From assembly GCA_964195545.1 (NCBI GenBank), contig CAXMQQ010000015.1, forward strand, positions 1 through 49,776: a stretch of 49,776 nt of DNA, in the 5' to 3' direction. This stretch comes from JAHEEL01 sp964195545 (GTDB lineage Bacteria > Actinomycetota > Acidimicrobiia > Spongiisociales > UBA5794). The translations under genes and the position numbers were made by a program. Under the pieces are notes generated by a model that did no database searches, was not told the DNA's origin, and saw nothing but the letters and a program-made list of their open reading frames with translations. This document shows positions 14,841 through 22,896 of the stretch, piece after piece. The stretch's first letter is position 1. The number at the start of each line of letters is the position of its first letter.

Positions 14841-15361
14841 CCATGGAACATCCGGACCATCCACAGCCGCCGCCACCCGTCCCTGGGCGGCTCCTCGACT
14901 CGATCGAGAATCTCATGATCGAGATCGAGAACGCGCGTCAGGTTCCTTTGTCGAACAGCGTGATGATCAACCAGGACGAGATGCTCGACGAACTCGCTGG
15001 GATACAGACTTCCCTTCCCGAAGAGCTGCGCGCGGCGCGCTGGATGGTGCGCGAACGCGAGGCCTACATCGCTCGTACGAACGAGAAAGCCCGCGAGGTC
15101 CTCTCCGACGCGAAGCAGCGGTCCGAGCAGATGGTCTCCGAGTCCTACATCGTCCAAGAGGCAGTTGAAGAGGCGAACACCCTCGTCCGCAATGCGGAGA
15201 CCGAAGCTCGAAGGATTCGCCTCGAATCGGAAGACTTCGCAGAGCGGCACCTCGCCGAAGCCGAACAGGTACTCGCCGAGCTTCTCCGCTACGTCCGAGA
15301 AGCCAGAGCCGAGCTGCATCAGACACTGCCGGCGCCACCAGAACCACCGGTGTCTCAGTAG
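14837..15361 (+). CDS. SepIVA-like DivIVA-domain coiled-coil protein
   Basis: A 174-residue protein with a proline-rich start, a DivIVA-type segment (RLLDSIENLMIEIENARQVP), then a long alpha-helical coiled coil from about residue 55 to 160, rich in Glu, Arg and Ala, and a proline-rich tail. Position between coaD and the yceD-rpmF-plsX genes matches mycobacterial SepIVA (Rv2927c family), a DivIVA-like factor needed for septation and envelope growth. No catalytic motif or membrane segment. The ATG overlaps the coaD stop. The function comes from position and composition, not from detailed similarity. Confidence 0.75.
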   Translation: MTMEHPDHPQPPPPVPGRLLDSIENLMIEIENARQVPLSNSVMINQDEMLDELAGIQTSLPEELRAARWMVREREAYIARTNEKAREVLSDAKQRSEQMVSESYIVQEAVEEANTLVRNAETEARRIRLESEDFAERHLAEAEQVLAELLRYVREARAELHQTLPAPPEPPVSQ

Positions 15362-15369
15362 TTCTTCAC

Positions 15370-15397
15370 CAGTACTTCGTAGTCCGTAGCTAGTGAG
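15370..15397. repeat. Heptad repeat after the SepIVA-like gene
   Basis: Four 7-bp units phased on GTA, for example TCGTAGT and CCGTAGC. Confidence 0.5.
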
Positions 15398-15424
15398 GGG
15401 ATTCCATGATCTCGCATCGGTGGT

Positions 15425-15459
15425 CAATACGGAGTACGGAATACGGAATACGAGATACG
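15425..15459. repeat. Five-unit TACG heptad repeat
   Basis: Five consecutive 7-bp units of the form NNNTACG, two of them identical (GAATACG). They end 8 bp before the ATG of the YceD-like gene, so they occupy its leader or promoter. Confidence 0.75.
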
Positions 15460-15467
15460 TGGCTCCC

Positions 15468-15971
15468 ATGATTCGGTCACCGTTTCTTGTTGACATCTCT
15501 GACCTGCTTGGTCGGGACGTTCCTGCTCGCCGTGTTGTCATTGACGTTGTCGTGGATTGGGCGATGGAGTTGAGCAAGATCCTGGCAGAGCCACCGCTGG
15601 TCGCGGACCTCTCGGTCGCTCCGATTCCCGGTGGAATCCTCGTGCGCGGGGAGATCTGCTACGCCGTTGAGCACACGTGTCGTCGGTGCCTTGCCGACTT
15701 CGTCGATGACGGCTGTAGTCCGGTCGCGGGCCTGTTCGAAACCGATCCCGGAGAGGACGCCTACCCGATCGAAGGCACCACGATCGACCTAGAGCCCTTC
15801 CTCCGTGATGAGACGCTGCTCGGGCTGCCACTGCTTCCAATCTGCGAGGAATCTTGCGAGGGAGTTGTGACTACAGCAGGAATAGACTTGAATACCGACT
15901 CCTCGGACGATTCGGACGACGACGGCTCACCATTCGCCGTACTGCGCGACCTGCTCCCTCCCGAGGGCTGA
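15468..15971 (+). CDS. YceD/DUF177 family protein
   Basis: A 167-residue DUF177 protein, the family encoded just before rpmF in most bacteria and linked to 23S rRNA accumulation. The N-terminal part reads MIRSPFLVDISDLLGRD; the centre has VRGEICYAVEHTCRRCLADF and the C-terminal half CEESCEG, which may form a small metal site. The tail is acidic (SSDDSDDDGSPF) and ends with the family's typical FAVLRDLLPP. The start is ATG 15468, right after the heptad array; an open extension to 15393 reads through the repeats and was rejected. It leads directly into rpmF, plsX and rnc. Confidence 0.85.
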   Translation: MIRSPFLVDISDLLGRDVPARRVVIDVVVDWAMELSKILAEPPLVADLSVAPIPGGILVRGEICYAVEHTCRRCLADFVDDGCSPVAGLFETDPGEDAYPIEGTTIDLEPFLRDETLLGLPLLPICEESCEGVVTTAGIDLNTDSSDDSDDDGSPFAVLRDLLPPEG

Positions 15972-15993
15972 TGAAAAGAACGAGGTTCCTCTG

Positions 15994-16170
15994 ATGGCCG
16001 TCCCAAAAAAGAAGATGTCGCGGTCCCGCACCCGTAGGCGCAAGGCACAGTGGAAGGTGTCCAGCCCCACGTTGGCCACCTGCTCACGGTGTGGCGCCAA
16101 GCACATTCCGCACCGTGTCTGCCAGGAATGCGGTAGCTACAACGGTCGCGAGATCATCGCAGAAGCCTGA
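15994..16170 (+). CDS. rpmF: 50S ribosomal protein L32 (bL32), zinc-binding type
   Basis: A 58-residue ribosomal protein starting MAVPKKKMSRSRTRRRKAQW, the standard bL32 N-terminus. It has two CxxC pairs (CSRC and CQEC) spaced for a zinc ribbon and ends in GSYNGREIIAEA. The start ATG 15994 lies 22 bp after the yceD stop with a GAGG Shine-Dalgarno. It is between yceD and plsX, the canonical arrangement linking ribosome and lipid synthesis genes. Confidence 0.97.
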   Translation: MAVPKKKMSRSRTRRRKAQWKVSSPTLATCSRCGAKHIPHRVCQECGSYNGREIIAEA

Positions 16171-16177
16171 CCGCGCG

Positions 16178-17155
16178 ATGGCGAGAGTCGTCGTTGATGC
16201 AATGGGTGGCGACCACGCCCCGGGCGAGATCGTCCGTGGGGCGGTAGACGCAGCAGGTGAAGGTGTCGAGGTTGTGCTCGTCGGTGATCGAGCACAGATC
16301 GCTCCACTACTCGATCGGTTCGATTCTGATCTTCCCGTCGTTCATGCCGGTGAGGTCATCGAGATGCATGAGGATCCCGCTCGCGCTGTCCGCGAAAAGA
16401 AGGACTCTTCGATCATGGTGGCTGCCCGTCTCGTCAAGGAGGAGGAGGCTGAAGCCGTTATCTCGGCAGGATCGACCGGTGCCACGCTCGCAGCAGCGGC
16501 ATTTGTGATCGGACGGCTGACGGGCGTCTCACGACCGGCGATTGCCTCCGTATTCCCTACTCGAGAAGTAGTGCTCGACGTCGGCGCCAATCTGGAGGTC
16601 CGGCCTCTCAACCTCGCCCAGTTCGGCGTGATGGGAAGCGCCGTGGCGAAGGTCTTCCTCGATATCGAGGAGCCGGGAGTCGGACTGCTCAACATCGGCG
16701 AAGAGGCAGGGAAAGGCAGGGACCTCGAGAAGGAGGCCCACGATCTCCTCGCCCAATCCGATGGGATCACCTTCGTCGGGAACGTCGAAGGGCGCGATCT
16801 CGGACGAGGGCGTGCCGATGTCTTCGTCACCGACGGATTCACTGGGAACGTTCTCCTGAAGACCGGCGAGGGAACGAGTCGGGCAATGTTCCGATTCCTC
16901 CTCGAAGCGATGCAAGAAGAGAAGTATCAGGCGGCCCTCGCTGAACTCATGCCGGCATTCATGGGGCTTCGTCAGATGATCGATCCGGAGACCATCGGCG
17001 GGGCCCACCTCGTCGGCACGAAGGGGGTTGTGGTCATCGCACATGGGGCCAGCTCACATCGCGCGATCGCGAACGCCGTCGTGATGGCGGCCGACGGCGC
17101 CAGTCATGGTCTGGTCGACCTCATCGCTGACGGCATCGGCCGTGCTAGCGGATGA
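16178..17155 (+). CDS. plsX: Phosphate acyltransferase PlsX
   Basis: A 325-residue enzyme that converts acyl-ACP and phosphate into acyl-phosphate for the first step of phospholipid synthesis. It shows VVVDAMGGDHAPGEIVRGAV at the N-terminus, then SIMVAARLVKEEEAEAVISAGSTGATLAA, LLNIGEEAGKGRDLEKEA and FVGNVEGRDL, plus VFVTDGFTGNVLLKTGEG and the C-terminal GVVVIAHGASS. All are family blocks in the expected order. The start is ATG 16178, 7 bp after rpmF; the longer frame from 16091 reads through rpmF. The stop overlaps rnc (ATGA). Confidence 0.95.
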   Translation: MARVVVDAMGGDHAPGEIVRGAVDAAGEGVEVVLVGDRAQIAPLLDRFDSDLPVVHAGEVIEMHEDPARAVREKKDSSIMVAARLVKEEEAEAVISAGSTGATLAAAAFVIGRLTGVSRPAIASVFPTREVVLDVGANLEVRPLNLAQFGVMGSAVAKVFLDIEEPGVGLLNIGEEAGKGRDLEKEAHDLLAQSDGITFVGNVEGRDLGRGRADVFVTDGFTGNVLLKTGEGTSRAMFRFLLEAMQEEKYQAALAELMPAFMGLRQMIDPETIGGAHLVGTKGVVVIAHGASSHRAIANAVVMAADGASHGLVDLIADGIGRASG

Positions 17156-17859
17156 GCGACACGTTGGCCGACCAGGAACCTGCCGCAGAAGCCCTCGAGG
17201 ACGCGCTCGCGTACCGGATCAGCAACGACACGCTGCTCGCCGCAGCACTGACCCACGGTTCGTACGCGTCTGAGCACCCAGGGGTTCAGGACTACCAACG
17301 ACTCGAATTCCTCGGCGATGCTGTGCTCGAGGTCACGGTCACTCGCTACCTCTACGAGCGTTTCGGGTCGGCGACCGAGGGTGACATGACACTCCTACGA
17401 GCGGCCGTTGTCTCTGAACCGGCCCTGGCCTCTGTTGCACGCGAGTGGGGCATATCCGAGTGGATCAGGCTCGGGCGAGGAGAAGAGGCCACCGGCGGAC
17501 GAGACAAGAACTCGATCCTCTCCGACGTCGTCGAGGCCCTGCTGGCTGTCGTGTACCTCGACGGCGGCATCGAGCGAGTAGAACGGATCGTGCTCGAACA
17601 CTGGGCACCGATGATCACCGAACGGGTGGGGACACCCGGCGGTCGCGACCACAAGACCAGGCTCCAAGAGGTCCTCGTCGCGAGTGGGCGAGACGTCGAG
17701 TACAGCGTCACCGAAACCGGCCCACAACACGCCAGGGAGTTCACGGCAATCGTGAGGTCATCAGGTGACGACCTGGCAACGGGAACCGGAACGTCGAAGA
17801 AGCGAGCAGAACAAGACGCAGCGCGACTCGCCTTGGAGGGCTTCGTCGGTAGTCGGTAG
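17152..17859 (+). CDS. rnc: Ribonuclease III
   Basis: A 235-residue double-strand-specific endoribonuclease acting in rRNA processing and RNA turnover. The catalytic domain contains the signature RLEFLGDAVLEVTVTRYLY and the second acidic block SDVVEALLAVVYLDGG. The C-terminal dsRNA-binding domain begins near DHKTRLQEVLVASGR and ends GTGTSKKRAEQDAARLALEGF. The last residues (VGSR) and the TAG stop are encoded by copies of a 7-bp tandem repeat that continues into the spacer. Start ATG is coupled to plsX. Confidence 0.95.
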   Translation: MSDTLADQEPAAEALEDALAYRISNDTLLAAALTHGSYASEHPGVQDYQRLEFLGDAVLEVTVTRYLYERFGSATEGDMTLLRAAVVSEPALASVAREWGISEWIRLGRGEEATGGRDKNSILSDVVEALLAVVYLDGGIERVERIVLEHWAPMITERVGTPGGRDHKTRLQEVLVASGRDVEYSVTETGPQHAREFTAIVRSSGDDLATGTGTSKKRAEQDAARLALEGFVGSR

Positions 17860-17879
17860 TCGGTAGTCGGTTGGCGGTT
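17845..17879. repeat. GTCGGTA heptad repeat spanning the rnc stop codon
   Basis: Three identical GTCGGTA units (17845-17865) are followed by two diverged units. The rnc stop (17857-17859) is inside the array. Confidence 0.8.
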
Positions 17880-17890
17880 GATGCTCCGTT

Positions 17891-17939
17891 GTCCTGTCTG
17901 CTGTCTCCTGTCTGCGATCCGCCCGTCACCTGTCACCTG
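17891..17939. repeat. Second heptad repeat block before smc
   Basis: Seven 7-bp units in phase, starting with GTCCTGT and ending with two identical TCACCTG units. It directly follows the GTCGGTA block after 11 bp and lies upstream of the smc promoter. Confidence 0.75.
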
Positions 17940-17968
17940 GATACTCACAACCATGTAGTTCGCGCTGG

Positions 17969-17974
17969 TATGCT
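17969..17974 (+). promoter_or_regulatory. -10 box of smc
   Basis: TATGCT ends 8 nt before GTG 17983. No Shine-Dalgarno, so leaderless or nearly so. Confidence 0.5.
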
Positions 17975-17982
17975 CGTGAACT

Positions 17983-20900
17983 GTGCTGCTGAAGAAACTC
18001 ACGCTCGTTGGCTTCAAGTCGTTCGCTGACCGAACCCGTCTCGAGTTCGATGCCGGTGTGAACGTCGTGGTCGGACCGAACGGCTCCGGCAAGTCGAACC
18101 TGCTCGACGCCATCGCGTGGGTGATGGGTACCCAAGCCACCACGTCGCTCCGAACCGAGAAGATGGAAGACGTCGTGTTCGCAGGAACAGCGACGAGACC
18201 GGCAGTGTCGCGCGCCGAGGTGTCGCTCACCTTCGATAACAGCGACGGTTTTCTCCCGGTCGACCTCAACGAGATCACTATCACCCGCCGGCTCTATCGC
18301 GACGGGACATCAGAGTACGAGATGAACCGAACGTCGTGTCGGCTCCTCGACATCCAGGAACTGCTGTCCGACGGTGGCGTGGGTCGCCATCAGCACGTTC
18401 TGGTATCTCAGGGACAGATCGGCTCGGTTCTCACCGCACGTCCTGAAGAGCATCGCTCGGTGATCGAGGAAGCTGCAGGCATCACCAAGCATCGGAGTCG
18501 CCGCGACCGGGCGATCCGTCGACTCGATTCAACCGACCAGGACGTCGATCGTCTCAACGACATCCTCTCCGAGAAGCGCAGGGCGCTGCGACCACTCAAG
18601 AGGCAGGCGAACGCCGCCGCTCGACATGGGGCCGTCAAGTCTGAGGCGAAGGCGCTCCGGCTGTGGCTCGGTGGTGAAGCCATTCGCGTTCTCCGGTCGA
18701 GGAACTCGAGGGCAGCATCCGAGCAGGCGATTCTTCTGGAGACGCTCGACGCGGACGGGGCGGCGCTGGGAGGTTTGCTGACCGAACTCGTCGGACTGCG
18801 ATCGTCTGCTGGCGACGTCGGGGCAGCATTGGAACGGGATACGACGGCAGCGGCACGCCTCGAGACGGTCGTCGAGCGTCTGCGCCGCTACGGGCTCGTG
18901 GCGCGTGAGCGGCGCGTCGGACTCGAGGGCCGAATCGAAGGAGCCGAAGAACGGCGTGACGATCTCACGCGTGAAGAAGTCGAACTTGCGTCAGGGATCG
19001 AGGAGGCGAGTGACGCTGAGCTCCGGTTGGGCGACGAGGCAGATCGCCGATCCACGGCCCTTCAAGCGCTCGAGGACGAGGAGAGGGCGCTCGCAGAACA
19101 GGTCCAGCTCCCCGCCTCGGGTGTCGTCGCGAACCTTCGGGGCGATCTCAGAGCCCTCGAGAACGCTTCGCAGCGAGACCGACGTGAACTCGAGTCCATC
19201 AAGACACGTCACAGCGTCGTTGTCGATCGCCTCGAAGAAGAGACGACCGAAAGTGTTGAACTGAATCGGTCGATCCAGCGGGCAGACTCCGAGGTGACCG
19301 CTTCGCAGCGAACGTACGAAGAGGCGAAGGATCGCCGCACCGATGTCGAAGCGAAGTGGGAAGAGGCCGATCTGCAGCACACAGATGCCCTGCTCGCCGT
19401 TGCGGCAGGCGACGCACGCATCGAAGCTCACCAGGCTGCCATTGCAGGAATCGGGGATCCGGCAGCACGAACGATGACAGAGGACAGGGACGGTGTCTTG
19501 GGAGTGGTCGCCGCATCCCTGGATGCTCCGGCAGATCTTGCGGATGCTGTGGACCGAGCGCTCGGCCCGTGGGCCGACGCGTTCCTCACCGTTGACCGAG
19601 ACACGATTCGCGGCCTCACCGGCGATCTCAAATCGAACGGGCTCGGTGGTGTCTCGCTCGTCAACTCGCAACAGTCGACAGAAGTCCCTGCTCGTGCCGC
19701 AGCCGAAGAACTTGGTCTGGATGCACTCGTTGATCTCCTTGGAGCGAAGGCCGATCTCCAAGTGGCCGAGGCGCTCCTCGGGGATGTCGTCTTCGCTGCC
19801 GGATGGGAAGCGGCTTGGCGTGTCGTTGAGCGATACCCCCACCTGAGGGCGGTAACTTCCGAGGGCGATGTAATCGCTGCGTCGGGCATGCACGTCGCAC
19901 AGCCGGATGGGACCGGCTTCGCCGCTCTTGAAGCTGCCCGCGTGCAGCTCGAGATCAGCGAGCGCGAACGATCCCGTACCGAGAGCAGGCGAACCGCCAC
20001 CCGTCGGGACTTCGATACGGCCCGGAGGGTCGAGCGAGCTACCCTTGATGATCTCGAGGCGCTCGAGGCAAGGATCGCCGGCCACACTGAGGCACTGGCC
20101 TTGATCGGTCGTGCCAGAGCCGAGGGCGAGGCCGAGCGTGAGCGCCTCGACACACGCACGAAGGCGCTTCAAGAGGCCGAGGGTGCCCGGGAGGAACGCA
20201 TCGCAGACGTGCGCGAGCGGGTTGCGGAGTTCGAAGGGGAGGAGGCTTCTCGGCAAGCTGCTTGGGAGGCTCTAAATCGCCGCCGCGAAGAGGTAGGCGC
20301 ACGCAGAGACGAAGCCCGTCTGCGAAGGGAAGAATCGACCGGCGAGCGCGCAGGGGCTTCCGAGCGGCGGGAGCTACTGCAGCGGAGGCTCGAACGTGTC
20401 AAATTGGAACTGGGTCAGCTCGACTTGGTGCCAGACGACGATCCCCGAATCGAGCAGCTCTCCGAGATCGAGACCCGATCCAATCGGGTGACCGCAATCG
20501 CTCAGCGACACATCGGCGAATTGCGCGACCGGCAGCGGTCGCTTCGTCTCGAAGCTGGAGATGTGTCTGAGGCCCTCGCAACCGCAGAGAAGCGCCGCGA
20601 GGACCTTGAGAACGCGATCTCAACGGCGAAGGAACGGCTCGCGGTCCTCGCCGTTGAACTGACTGAGATTCGCGTTCGTATGGAGTCGAGCGAGGAAGTC
20701 CTACGCCGAGACGCCGACGCATCTCTCGATGAGGCGCTCGGTGCGCCCCGTCCGGAGATCGACGAGTCGATCGTTCCGTCTGAACGCCTCGCAAGCCTCG
20801 AGGCCGATCTACGAAGGATGGGACCCATCAACCCGCTGGCCGCCGCCGAGTACGACGACTTGGCCGGCCAAGTGGCGCTCCTCGATGAGCAACTCGTCGA

Positions 20901-21423
20901 TCTCGAAGAGTCACGAAGCGAGTTGAGGAAGGTGATCGCGGCACTCGACGAAGAGATGGCGAGCCTGTTCATGGTCGCGTTCGAGGAGATCTCGGCGCTC
21001 TACCAGGAGAACTTCGCCCAGGTATTTCCCGGCGGTCGCGGGCGGCTGCGCCTCGCCGATCCGGATCACCCGCTCGAGTCCGGCGTCGAGGTCGAGGCAC
21101 AGCCCCACGGTAAGAAAGTCGGCAGACTCGCCCTCCTCTCTGGTGGAGAGCGCAGCCTCGCCGCCCTCGCGTTCCTGTTCGCCGTATTCCGTGCACGACC
21201 GAGCCCCTTCTACGTCCTGGACGAGGTCGAAGCGGCGCTCGACGACGCGAACCTGCATCGGTTCCTGAGACTCGTCGATACGCTCCGTTCGTCGGCACAG
21301 TTGGTAGTCATCACGCACCAGCAACAGACAATGGGGGCCGCCGATATGCTGTACGGCGTCACGATGGAACCCGGCGAATCCTCAAAGGTCCTCGCCCGCC
21401 GCATGGCGAAGGTCACCGTCTAG
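17983..21423 (+). CDS. smc: Chromosome segregation protein SMC
   Basis: A 1146-residue structural-maintenance-of-chromosomes ATPase that, with ScpAB, organises and segregates the chromosome. Walker A GPNGSGKSNLLDAIAWVMG is at residues 32-50. Two long coiled coils flank a hinge domain at roughly 490-650 (TEDRDGVLGVVAASLDAPADLADA onwards). The C-terminal head has the ABC signature LSGGERSLAALAFLFAVF and Walker B FYVLDEVEAALDDAN. Length is within the usual 1100-1200. The GTG start at 17983 gives MLLKKLTLVGFKSFADRTRLEF, the standard start. Followed 24 bp later by ftsY, the usual actinobacterial order. Confidence 0.96.
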   Translation: MLLKKLTLVGFKSFADRTRLEFDAGVNVVVGPNGSGKSNLLDAIAWVMGTQATTSLRTEKMEDVVFAGTATRPAVSRAEVSLTFDNSDGFLPVDLNEITITRRLYRDGTSEYEMNRTSCRLLDIQELLSDGGVGRHQHVLVSQGQIGSVLTARPEEHRSVIEEAAGITKHRSRRDRAIRRLDSTDQDVDRLNDILSEKRRALRPLKRQANAAARHGAVKSEAKALRLWLGGEAIRVLRSRNSRAASEQAILLETLDADGAALGGLLTELVGLRSSAGDVGAALERDTTAAARLETVVERLRRYGLVARERRVGLEGRIEGAEERRDDLTREEVELASGIEEASDAELRLGDEADRRSTALQALEDEERALAEQVQLPASGVVANLRGDLRALENASQRDRRELESIKTRHSVVVDRLEEETTESVELNRSIQRADSEVTASQRTYEEAKDRRTDVEAKWEEADLQHTDALLAVAAGDARIEAHQAAIAGIGDPAARTMTEDRDGVLGVVAASLDAPADLADAVDRALGPWADAFLTVDRDTIRGLTGDLKSNGLGGVSLVNSQQSTEVPARAAAEELGLDALVDLLGAKADLQVAEALLGDVVFAAGWEAAWRVVERYPHLRAVTSEGDVIAASGMHVAQPDGTGFAALEAARVQLEISERERSRTESRRTATRRDFDTARRVERATLDDLEALEARIAGHTEALALIGRARAEGEAERERLDTRTKALQEAEGAREERIADVRERVAEFEGEEASRQAAWEALNRRREEVGARRDEARLRREESTGERAGASERRELLQRRLERVKLELGQLDLVPDDDPRIEQLSEIETRSNRVTAIAQRHIGELRDRQRSLRLEAGDVSEALATAEKRREDLENAISTAKERLAVLAVELTEIRVRMESSEEVLRRDADASLDEALGAPRPEIDESIVPSERLASLEADLRRMGPINPLAAAEYDDLAGQVALLDEQLVDLEESRSELRKVIAALDEEMASLFMVAFEEISALYQENFAQVFPGGRGRLRLADPDHPLESGVEVEAQPHGKKVGRLALLSGGERSLAALAFLFAVFRARPSPFYVLDEVEAALDDANLHRFLRLVDTLRSSAQLVVITHQQQTMGAADMLYGVTMEPGESSKVLARRMAKVTV

Positions 21424-21447
21424 CCATCTCGTTCGTTAGGAGTACCG

Positions 21448-22449
21448 GTGGACACCAGCCTCTTGCTCGTCGCAGCGATCGTCATCATGGCGGTCGCTGC
21501 GCTCGTCGTGGTCCTGCGATCGCGTGACAAAGGCCCTGCATCCGAAACTAGGGATGAGGTTCCGGAACGAGGCCTACGTTCCAGACTGTCGCGTACGCGA
21601 TCGGCTATCGGTGACCGGCTCGGCAGTCTCTTCGGATCCGACACGCTCGACGACGATTTCTGGAGCGAACTCGAAGACGCCTTGATCGCCGCAGACGTAG
21701 GAGTGTCCACATCGTCGGCCGTCGTGAACGACGTTCGCAAGCAGCACCCGGACGACGGCGGCGAAGCGCGACAGATGCTCGAAGAGTCCCTGATCAGCCA
21801 GATGTCGGGGCGCGACCGATCCCTGCATCTCGAGGGCAAACCCGCCGTGGTCCTCGTCGTCGGAGTGAACGGCACAGGGAAGACGACGTCGATCGCCAAG
21901 ATCGCCGGTCTGCTTGGAGAGAGTGGCCAGACCACGATTCTCGGTGCTGCCGATACATTCCGGGCTGCTGCAGACGAACAACTCCGTACCTGGGCCGAAC
22001 GAGTCGGGGTCGAAGTCGTCTCCGGTGAGCCGGGTTCCGATCCGGCCGCCGTGGCATACGATGCCTATCGAACGGCCACTAGATCCAACGCCGACGTCGT
22101 GCTCATCGATACCGCGGGGCGATTGCATTCGAAGACCAACCTCATGGACGAACTCGGCAAGGTGGCTCGCGTGCTTCGCCGCGAAGCGGGAGAGATCGGA
22201 GAAGTCCTCCTCGTTCTCGACGGAACAACCGGCCAGAACGGAATCGGGCAGGCACGGAGCTTCACCGAGTCCGTCGGTGTGACCGGGATCGTGCTCACGA
22301 AGCTCGACGGAACGGCGCGCGGCGGCGTTGCGATTGCTGTGGAACAAGAGCTCAACGTGCCCGTGAAGTACATTGGTGTCGGCGAAGGGATCCACGATCT
22401 CGTACCCTTCGAGCCGAGAGCGTTCATCGAGGCACTATTGGAGCCATGA
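21448..22449 (+). CDS. ftsY: Signal recognition particle receptor FtsY
   Basis: A 333-residue SRP receptor GTPase that docks ribosome-SRP complexes at the membrane. The N-terminus is a single hydrophobic helix (LLLVAAIVIMAVAALVVVL) instead of the long acidic A domain of E. coli, as is common in actinobacteria. The NG domain has G1 GVNGTGKTTSIAKIAG, G2-G3 AADTFRAAADEQL, DTAGRLHSK and G4 TKLDGTARGG. The GTG start has an AGGAG sequence upstream. The stop overlaps cdd (ATGA). It works with ffh, also in this window. Confidence 0.95.
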   Translation: MDTSLLLVAAIVIMAVAALVVVLRSRDKGPASETRDEVPERGLRSRLSRTRSAIGDRLGSLFGSDTLDDDFWSELEDALIAADVGVSTSSAVVNDVRKQHPDDGGEARQMLEESLISQMSGRDRSLHLEGKPAVVLVVGVNGTGKTTSIAKIAGLLGESGQTTILGAADTFRAAADEQLRTWAERVGVEVVSGEPGSDPAAVAYDAYRTATRSNADVVLIDTAGRLHSKTNLMDELGKVARVLRREAGEIGEVLLVLDGTTGQNGIGQARSFTESVGVTGIVLTKLDGTARGGVAIAVEQELNVPVKYIGVGEGIHDLVPFEPRAFIEALLEP

Positions 22450-22841
22450 CAGAAGCACAGCGACTCATCGATCATGCCCGATCGGCGGCCGAGAACTCGT
22501 ACTCGCCGTACAGCCGGTTCCCGGTCGGCGCCGTAGTCGTCGCCGTCGGCGGCGACGAATTCGCGGGCTGCAACGTTGAGAACGCAGCATATGGAGCCTC
22601 GATCTGCGCAGAGGCAAACGCTATCTCCACCGCGGCTGCCAGCGGCGTGCGACAGATCCATACCGTCGCCGTGACGTGTCTCTGTGACACAGGGTGCACC
22701 CCCTGCGGGAACTGTCGCCAACTCATGAGGGAATTTGGCGTGCAGCGAGTGATCTTGACGGACGAATCGGGGGCCCCCGTCGAGTACAACCTCGACGACC
22801 TATTGCCTCATTCGTTCGGTCCGGAGAATCTGCAGTCTTAA
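22446..22841 (+). CDS. cdd: Cytidine deaminase
   Basis: A 131-residue homotetramer-type cytidine/deoxycytidine deaminase in pyrimidine salvage. The zinc site is complete: ICAEANAI (the CAE motif, Cys ligand plus catalytic Glu) and PCGNCRQ (the PCxxC motif). The N-terminus SPYSRFPVGAVV and NVENAAYGAS are typical. The ATG overlaps the ftsY stop. Functionally it fits with the upp-deoA-punA salvage genes 2 kb away, but those are on the other strand. Confidence 0.93.
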   Translation: MTEAQRLIDHARSAAENSYSPYSRFPVGAVVVAVGGDEFAGCNVENAAYGASICAEANAISTAAASGVRQIHTVAVTCLCDTGCTPCGNCRQLMREFGVQRVILTDESGAPVEYNLDDLLPHSFGPENLQS

Positions 22842-22868
22842 CCGCCCTCCGCGAATTCGGGCCCCCGG

Positions 22869-22890
22869 CCCCCCGCCTGGCGGCGAGGGG
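22869..22890. terminator. Palindromic hairpin between convergent cdd and etfA
   Basis: CCCC/GGGG outer and CGCC/GGCG inner stems around TGGC with one mismatch. It is placed between two stop codons and would fold in both RNAs, so a bidirectional terminator is likely. Confidence 0.5.
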
Positions 22891-22896
22891 ACTTGA

